This document shows, in pieces, positions 57,340 to 64,000 of a DNA stretch of 64,000 bases. The DNA comes from Athripsodes cinereus (taxonomy: Eukaryota; Arthropoda; Insecta; Trichoptera; Leptoceridae): NCBI GenBank assembly GCA_947579605.1, contig OX388305.1, positions 32,005,542 to 32,069,541 of the forward strand. The letters are read 5' to 3'. Position numbers and translations under genes: made by a program. How positions within the stretch are numbered: position 1 is the stretch's first letter; every line of letters starts with the position of its first letter. The notes under the pieces were generated by a model that was not told the DNA's origin, searched no databases, and worked only from the letters and a program-made list of their open reading frames with translations.

Positions 57340-59470
57340 AACTAAAAAATAATATACTTGTCAACAACCTCCAACAAATGAAATAGAAGAATACCTAATC
57401 AGGGATATATACTATGCATATAGAAATGTTGAGTAACTCTTCATAGAATCTGTTGACATATCTTTCGCAATTAATTAATTTATTTAGTTAATAAAGTTAC
57501 AGAAACAAAAACTTTACATAACATAAAAATACTTAATATACTAACAAATGAGTGAACATACACATGTATAGGTATCTATACAATACTATTTATACTATAA
57601 TAGAATTAATAAATATACACATATGTAGTTCGATTTAACTTATAGAAATCTACTCGAATGAAATGTAAAGAGAAAAAAATGTAGGTATAAAGAATATAAT
57701 TTTAAATCCTTTTTAGTCAGAAAGAGTGTTAAAAACCAACTCTGAATCCATACAAACTATAACATTTGGTTTTGAATTGCTGAAATTACTGGAAATTTCT
57801 CACTTTCCAGTCATGGAAATAATAATTAGTTATTAAAAGCACCAAATCACAAGACGATTATTTATTTAAAGGTTGTATCATAAAAACCTGGTTATTAAAA
57901 TCTTTACTTTGTCACTTATTTATTTCTTAGTCTGTAAATATCTTAATCTGTAAAAGTTTCTGTACATAAAGAAATAAGAAATAAAGTTATTAATGGAAGT
58001 TGAAAATTAGTTAAACTTATTTGTATTTATTCTGCATCGTGTTTTAAAAAACGTGGCAATCGACTTATTTTTATAAAATTGATTGCTATTTTTTTTTTTA
58101 ATAAAGGCAGAAAGCAGATTTTCTTTTTTCTATGGAACTTTGATACGCATAGACTAAAGGAAAAGAATTGTTTAAAGTCTGTGATAAATATATTATTTTA
58201 ATGATTGTACTAAAATCCATTAGTTCTGTTATTACGATGAAACTCTCTGCAAAAATTAGTGTTCATAAAATATAAAAATTAGATCATTTTTAGTCACTGC
58301 TTCGTCCGCATAATGTTATGATTCAATTATAAAGTAATCTTTTACGGTGTAATTATTATTCTACGACGCCATCTTTTCGCGTCATTTGATAAGACGATGG
58401 ATACTTTCGTCTTTGTCTATAAATGGCGTGAACACCCTCAAAGGTTAGAAAATAACTACCACTCCACTCTTCCACGCTATAAATTTCACGATTCACAACG
58501 GTATAAAAATTGTTCTATTTAACTACTGTACCAACGTACTTACTTAGCCCCAATAGGTATTTTAATATTTTGTATTTTATCCAGTGTTGCGGGAAAGAAA
58601 GTTGCTATTAATTTTAACTGAATTATCATTGAGACTATTAAGATAATATTTTTCATTGAATATACCTAATAACTTTTGATAATATTGAATACAAATTTTA
58701 AAATAAATAAATATCAAACACGTGAGGAATTGGTCTTAATCTTCAAGGAAACGTTTTATGTATTTATTTTCTTAGACTCTAATGTGCTTGTCACAATAAT
58801 ATATCGACTCATATTTTACGAAATCCTTATATCCAAGTATTATTGCAGAATCTGTATAAGAGTTCAACAAAAGTCTCAGCCGAAAGAGTCGCTCTAGCTC
58901 TTTGGATAACTTCACAAACTTGGCACAGATCCAAAAGATCGATTTATTGTGTTGAACATTCCTAGATTCGTCCATAATTTATCTAGTTTTGTGAGACTAT
59001 AAGTAAGTATATGCCGAGAATGTTGAGATGGCTTGCGGTGTTATGAAATTAACAAAAGGATGAAATAAGTATTTATATGACACTAATAAAATGTATTTAT
59101 ATGAAAATTTTAAAGGCTACCTATTTGAAAAAATAAGTAGATATTACTTGTTTTGCATGTGTGCTGTACAGCGAATTTTGATTTTAATATGTTCATATTG
59201 TTTTTTGATTTTATTCTTTTGTATTTTATCTCATCCTTAAAATTGTTTGAAATCACAAGTCTGGCATTGTTGTTGCATTCATTACTTTATATTGCATATT
59301 TTATTGGTAATGATAGGTGACTTTACTGGTCCACTTATGGCTTTATAAAATTCTGTCAGTATTACCTTATATGACTGGTTGTATCGCTGTAAAAATGTGA
59401 TAAATAAATAAATAAATTTCATATCACCACAACAGAGTACAATGTTATTGGTGGGTAAAGATGCTATGAT
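57340..59470. other. AT-rich DNA, no gene seen
   Basis: No coding sequence is supported. TTAATTAATTTATTTAGTTA at about 57470-57490 may be the degenerate end of a retroposon. Confidence 0.4.
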
Positions 59471-59617
59471 GGTATATGCATTATGCAGGTATTTAACGCT
59501 TCATTTTTATATACATTACTTAAACTTGTTACTAGAGATATATGTAAGGTAAGTATAGATAGATGTAAGGGATATAAAAAAAATGTATTATGTATAAGAA
59601 GCTCAGTTGAGCGGGGA

Positions 59618-59737
59618 CCTCAGGAGCTAAGAAACATCGTAAACAAGGTTTATACAACATTAGAAGAATCCATAAGACAAGATAGTTATACAGATGCTGC
59701 CTTTGTACAAATTGTTTTTCCGAAAATAACTGTTTAA
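59618..59737 (+). CDS. Candidate terminal exon, hypothetical protein
   Basis: An acceptor-like GGGGACCTCAG ends at 59617. From there a frame of about 39 codons runs ELRNIVNKVYTTLEESIRQD, then SYTDAAFVQIVFPKITV and stop, with AATAAA near 59833. The frame is open from 59483, but upstream it contains a good GTAAGTAT donor (near 59549), so the first part may be intronic. The residue mix looks protein-like, but I recognise no family. It could be chance. Confidence 0.25.
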   Translation, partial: PQELRNIVNKVYTTLEESIRQDSYTDAAFVQIVFPKITV

Positions 59738-60077
59738 TGCCAAAATTAAAGAGAAAAAGTTATGTCTAATTTTTGTTCAAATTTACTATTTTATATTGGT
59801 ACAACAGTAAATACATCAAATATATACATGCAATAAATAGAATTATACATTTGTTTCATATCTATAATACTTTTGATACTTGTGTAAAGAATTGTGTACA
59901 TTATTTGTTTATTAAATTTATTATATGAATAGGTACAGCCAAAGTATAAATATCACCATCAACAAAATAGTAGATAATGATATTTATATGATGCATAGTT
60001 ATACGAGTATTATATGTACAATACTGTACATAATAATATGTGCAAGTTTATGTTAAATTAAGTTGGATTAACACAAG
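59738..60077. other. AT-rich spacer
   Basis: Nothing is recognised. Confidence 0.35.
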
Positions 60078-60415
60078 GACGCATGCTGAAGATTCATTGG
60101 TCGGAACACGTCGAAAACGAAGAAGTGTTAACCAGGGTAGACGAAAAAAGGTAACTCCTCAAAAGAATCAGCCGACAACGAGCTAACTGGATTGGCCACA
60201 ACACCATACACCCAGGACTGCTCATCGCAATCGCAGAGGGTAGAGGCCGACCAAGAGACGCTTATATGAACCAACTGAAGAGGGACATGAACTGTGGCTC
60301 ATACGTAGAACTGAAGAGACTAGCTGAAAATAGGGAGGAATGGAGAAGAAAATCCAAACTCGTTGCAGACCAATCCAATGGATTGTAACTCATTATATAT
60401 ATAACACAATAATTC
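60078..60415 (+). pseudogene. LINE 3' fragment, same family as 25533
   Basis: It starts within GACGCATGCTGAAGAT and carries IHWSEHVENEEVLTRV, SADNELTGLATT-like frame-shifted sequence, GRGRPRDAYMNQLKRDMNCG, YVELKRLAENREEWRRK and ADQSNGL with stop. It ends TTGTAACTCATTATATATA. A short deletion removes the GKTEGTNG part kept in the other copies. It is 5'-truncated and inactive. Confidence 0.85.
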
Positions 60416-61243
60416 CTATTACGTAAAATCTACTAAATATTTACCTGGTTTGACATTAAAGAAATCTTATTTCATATTGTGGAACATGCATACGAGTGCA
60501 ATACTAGTAGAATATGTGTATGTAATATGTGAATAGTGACTGTACTATTAGGTAGGTACTTGTAGGGTGATGTGTAGCATGTTTCCAATTAGTGATCTGC
60601 ATTGGTGCGGATATAAGGTTGGTAGCTGCTGGTGGGTGCTACGCTGGTAGCGTAGCGCGGCGTTAAACATTTTCCACATCAAAGCATACGAGTACGATAC
60701 AGAATATTATAATATGCCTATTTACTACTCTAACGTAGGATATTATTGTTATTAATATATATGGATATCATATTGTAGAATTCGGATAAAATGGAAGTCC
60801 CTCAGTGGCGTGACTATATCATCTGAGGCCCGTGGCAAATTCTTTGGATGCCCCTCCCTCTCAATAAAAATCGTCACGTTGTAATTTAATTTTAATCAAT
60901 TATTTAAGTATTTACCAACAGTATTATAAATATTGTGTGCATTTGTGTTGAATATCTAATAAATTTTATTTTCAAAAGCATAGGTAAACAAATAAATAAT
61001 TAGATAAAGTTTAATTTTTTAATTTATCGACCGACGGTTCTTGGTGGAAGTTCATATTAATAATTTTTAAAATGAAACACAATATGTAGTTATTCCACTA
61101 TTGACTTTATTTATTTTTGCGAGCCGGCTTGCTTGCGTTTCATTTTAAAAATTATAAATAATTAGAAAAATAATTTTAATGAAATAACAATTTAATATTT
61201 AGAAGATATTTATTAAGAATATTATCTAGAAGATATTTATTAG
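60416..61243. other. AT-rich DNA with a hAT-like end and family F remnant
   Basis: A start CAGTGGCGTGACTATATC at about 60808 resembles the end of the hAT composite, but no partner is found. A family F copy at about 61024-61150 has CGACCGACGGTTCTTGGTGG and GCGAGCCGGCTT. A GC-richer patch near 60590-60670 has no clear meaning. Confidence 0.45.
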
Positions 61244-61425
61244 GTTCGTCGGTAGCCTGGGGGTAGAGTATCGGCCTTCAGAACAAGGGGTCCGTGGCTC
61301 GATCCCAGGTGCCGGCAAACTTCCCTTTCACGGCACAAGCTTTTAGCTTAGTGTGAAAGGTGTATAAGGTTGTATTTGAGTTTATAACAAAACCCAGATA
61401 TATCTTTTTAAAAAAAAAAAAAAAT
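61244..61425 (+). mobile_element. SINE copy 10 with A tail
   Basis: Full-length plus-strand copy, B box GGCTCGATCCC, ending in about 14 A. The sequence AGAAGATATTTATTA occurs twice just upstream (about 61201 and 61229), a local duplication not clearly tied to this insertion. Confidence 0.93.
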
Positions 61426-61579
61426 TCTTTTATTCGAGCTTTCTGTTCCGAAAAAGTGTTTTTCTTATCTATTGAATTTTAGTAATGTATTTGAATTTGT
61501 ATATTGTCTTTAGTTGTGTCTTTTAATTGTTTCGAACTAATTATTTATAATATTTAGTTGTTTCAAAGTACTTATTTAT

Positions 61580-62034
61580 AATATATATATAATGAGTTAC
61601 AATCCATTGGATTGGTCTGCAACGAGTTTGGTTTTTCTTCTCCATTCGTCTCTATTCTCAGCCAGTCTTTTCAGCACTACGTATGAGCCCAAGTAAAATC
61701 CCTCTTCAGTTGGTCCATATATGCGTCTTTTGGTCGGCCTCTGCCATTTGTTCCCTCGGTCTTACCCTCCGCGATGGCGATGAGTAGTCCTGGGTGCCTG
61801 ATGTTGTGGCCAATCCAGTTAGCTCGTTGTTGGCTGATTCTCTTAAGGAGTTGCCTTTTTTCGCCTACCCTGGTTAATACTTCTTCGTTTTCGACGTGCT
61901 CCGACCAATGGATCTTAAGCATGCGTCTGTAGCACCACATTTCAAAGGCCGCCAACCGTCCGCTTTCACTCTTGCTGATGGTCCATGTCTCGCAACCATA
62001 AAGCAGAATGCTCCATACAAAGGCTTTTTCGTAA
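61580..62034 (-). pseudogene. LINE 3' fragment, same family as 25533
   Basis: The best preserved of four related 3' pieces. On the minus strand an open stretch from 61955 to 61677 reads EMWCYRRMLKIHWSEHVENE, EEVLTRVGEKRQLLKRISQQ, RANWIGHNIRHPGLLIAIAE and GRGRPKDAYMDQLKRDF. A short change near 61690 shifts the frame before the ADQSNGL end, whose stop is at 61597-61599. Upstream lies a SILLYGCETWTIS-like block (about 61985-62020), another standard LINE motif. The fragment ends at a perfect foldback at 62034. Confidence 0.87.
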
Positions 62035-62074
62035 TCGACTTAAGCGTAAGGTTCTTCCTTACGCTTAAGTCGAT
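62034..62074. repeat. Perfect 18-bp foldback at the LINE truncation point
   Basis: Arms 62034-62051 and 62057-62074 (ATCGACTTAAGCGTAAGG outward) are exact complements around a TTCTT loop. One arm is the 5' edge of the LINE fragment, so the other is probably a copy made at the junction. Confidence 0.92.
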
Positions 62075-64000
62075 ATTTATAATATTTAGCATATTTTGTT
62101 AAAATGTTAGGTTACTTCTGAGCTCACGGCCTCTTGGATTGGGGGCCCTCTGTCCTGTACCTGTCCCCTCCGTGCCAACAAAAACTTAAGACATTAAGGT
62201 TCGGGAGGCAAACTTCATCGCTGAATTTGAGATGAAAAATGTCTTTATTTTTTTCAAGCACCTACCTAATTAGATACTCGAAAACTTACAGAAACGAGTG
62301 GGGGTGGCTCTTATGTTAAATGCTTAGAGACGTTTATTTCTAAATAAATAAAAAAAAAACAGCTTCTAGTATATTTATTTAATATCGTTTAAAACCTTGT
62401 TGAAAATTTATTTATTTTAAGTAAAAAAAAACACGACCATGACATTGTTCACCTTTTCGATGAGTGATGCACATAACAATAGTACAGAAAAAAACGCATT
62501 ATTACGGAAATAAAGGAAAATACAAAGATAAAAAGGAAAATACACATATATTAACTAAAATGAAATAAATTTAAACAATGCACTATTTGAATTCGATCGT
62601 AAACAACAAAAATAATTATTTAATGAAAAATAAAAACTTACATAATTATAACCATAACAGTTTTAAAAGTATGTTTTTTTTTTTCAAAATTAAGCTTTAA
62701 TTTAAATAATTTTTTGGTGCTAGATACGATATTATTTAGTGTTTACAACAAAGTACACCAACAGATATAAAAATCTTCACTAAAACACAGAATAAGCTGG
62801 CAAAATTAAATGGGAAATCTCTATGTGGAAAACATGCTTTGGAGTAGCCAGAGACCCTGAAAGCAGGAATAAACATCTACAGCAATATACAAATAATATA
62901 CAGTAGGTATGGTTCAGAGAAGAAAGTCTTAGGTGATCTTAGGCTGGCTTACTCTCCTCTATTCTGCAGGTGATACATATTTTGCGATTGAACTATGTCT
63001 ATCGTCATATATACACTTTCATAGGTGTGAATATTCCATTTTATACTACTAACAAAATAAAAAACCGATATGTGATGGGCTGCTATAGTCCATCACATAA
63101 TTTATATGTCTTGGACATTCAGTAAACGCAAAAATCAATAAAGATACCGTTGAATCCATTTCTTTATCTACGAATGACTAATATAATGTTTAAAGTATAG
63201 TATTTATGGAGTCTTAAGTTATTAAAAGTAATAATAAAGAGTTCATGTCTATAAAATAATCTACTCCTTTAAAGAAATATCGAGAAATTTCGTGCAAAAT
63301 TCGTAATATCCAAAGACCAAAAGGACAAAAAATAGAATACAGTAAAATTTTGATGATTTCATTTCGCTAAAACGGGGTTATTGTAAAGCAACTTGATAAA
63401 ATCTTTGGACGAATCTCTCTCTTATTTTTTTGTTTCATAGTTAGGGTGGTTGGTCGTTGGTCATAGATACGTTTACCCTACTTCCTACACTGAGATCAGC
63501 ATACTAATTATGCAATCACTAGAGGAAAAATTATCATAAAATTCTCGAAATACTCACATTCGTACATCATGTCAAATACAGGAATTGTGAATAATATGAA
63601 AGATATTTTATTGATAAGTACTTAGCTTGGTTCAAAAATAATTCTATTGTTTCGTAACAAAGGGCACAAAACAGACAATGACTACAAATTTAAGTGCAGA
63701 TAAAAATGTGAATTTTTCAAAGGTTATTTATTAATATGTAAATTAATACCTACATTTTGAACCAAATCATCCTGTGTTGGATGGAATGCCTTTGAAAAGT
63801 ACATTAGCATGTTATAAGGATATGTATTTTTAATGAAAATTAAAGCTTTGTCTTGCCTGTCATAATAATTGTATTTGTTTCATTCAATCTACCTATTTGA
63901 AGTATATTTAAAGTAACACCATCCAGACATTTATCTTAAGATACTATCGTACTGTGATATATTATATTATATTATATTATATTAATGGAATTATGTACAA
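62075..64000. other. AT-rich DNA with family B copy 6
   Basis: A plus-strand family B repeat at about 62140-62330 has GACATTAAGGTTCGGGAGGC, TCATCGCTGAATTTGAGATG and CTCGAAAACTTACAGAAACG. The rest shows no gene. A TATTA microsatellite lies at about 63957-63984. Confidence 0.5.

Noticed and set aside
61896..62102. Plus-strand frame over the LINE fragment
   Set aside because: It is antisense to the LINE protein, whose minus-strand motifs are clear.

Overview
The window reads as AT-rich arthropod DNA, most likely an insect and perhaps a hemipteran. The grounds are a tRNA-derived SINE, several non-LTR retrotransposon (LINE) lineages, hAT, P-like and TA-target DNA transposons, frequent TACCTA/TAGGTA runs, spliced coding fragments and many short tandem arrays. 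The species call is inference only. No intact host gene is visible. The longest open frames are low complexity, or come from a minisatellite or dead transposons, so this is intergenic or intronic sequence built mostly from transposable elements (TEs).

Layout. 1-5.4 kb: AT-rich DNA with a 77-bp satellite (11 copies) that abuts a dispersed repeat (family B). 5.4-8.6 kb: a SINE, a TA-target MITE, a SINE split by another MITE, then a 58-bp satellite split by a 623-bp insertion. 9.6-9.8 kb: a weak exon candidate. 11.3-13 kb: a decayed LINE reverse transcriptase. 13.6-14.8 kb: a 67-bp satellite ending beside a perfect hairpin. 20.4-27.1 kb: a hAT-type element with an exact 8-bp target duplication. 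It carries a piece of LINE plus a SINE and has since been enlarged by at least five insertions. 27.3 kb (minus): a possible host exon. 28.4-35.7 kb: a P-element-like transposon with a broken transposase, itself invaded by a SINE, a LINE fragment, a MITE and a perfect 69-bp foldback. 36.5 kb: a MITE whose ends match that P-like element. 40.0-42.7 kb: a broken DNA transposon with long terminal inverted repeats (TIRs). 44.1-44.7 and 46.3-46.6 kb: MITEs with clear target duplications. 47.1-49.7 kb: a second, compact copy of the 20-27 kb hAT composite, in inverted orientation with its own exact 8-bp target duplication. 49.9-50.1 kb: a 39-bp minisatellite open on both strands. 51.6-52.8 kb (minus): a decayed CR1-like LINE. 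55.7-57.3 kb: three SINEs, one split by a hAT MITE. 60-62 kb: two 3' fragments of one LINE family.

The most informative structure is the pair of hAT composites. The compact copy gives the ancestral layout, so every later insertion in the other copy can be read with its order and boundaries. These are nested mobile-element histories and not a cooperating gene set. All coordinates and alignments were made by eye without database searches, so family names are homology judgements and boundaries may be off by a few bases.
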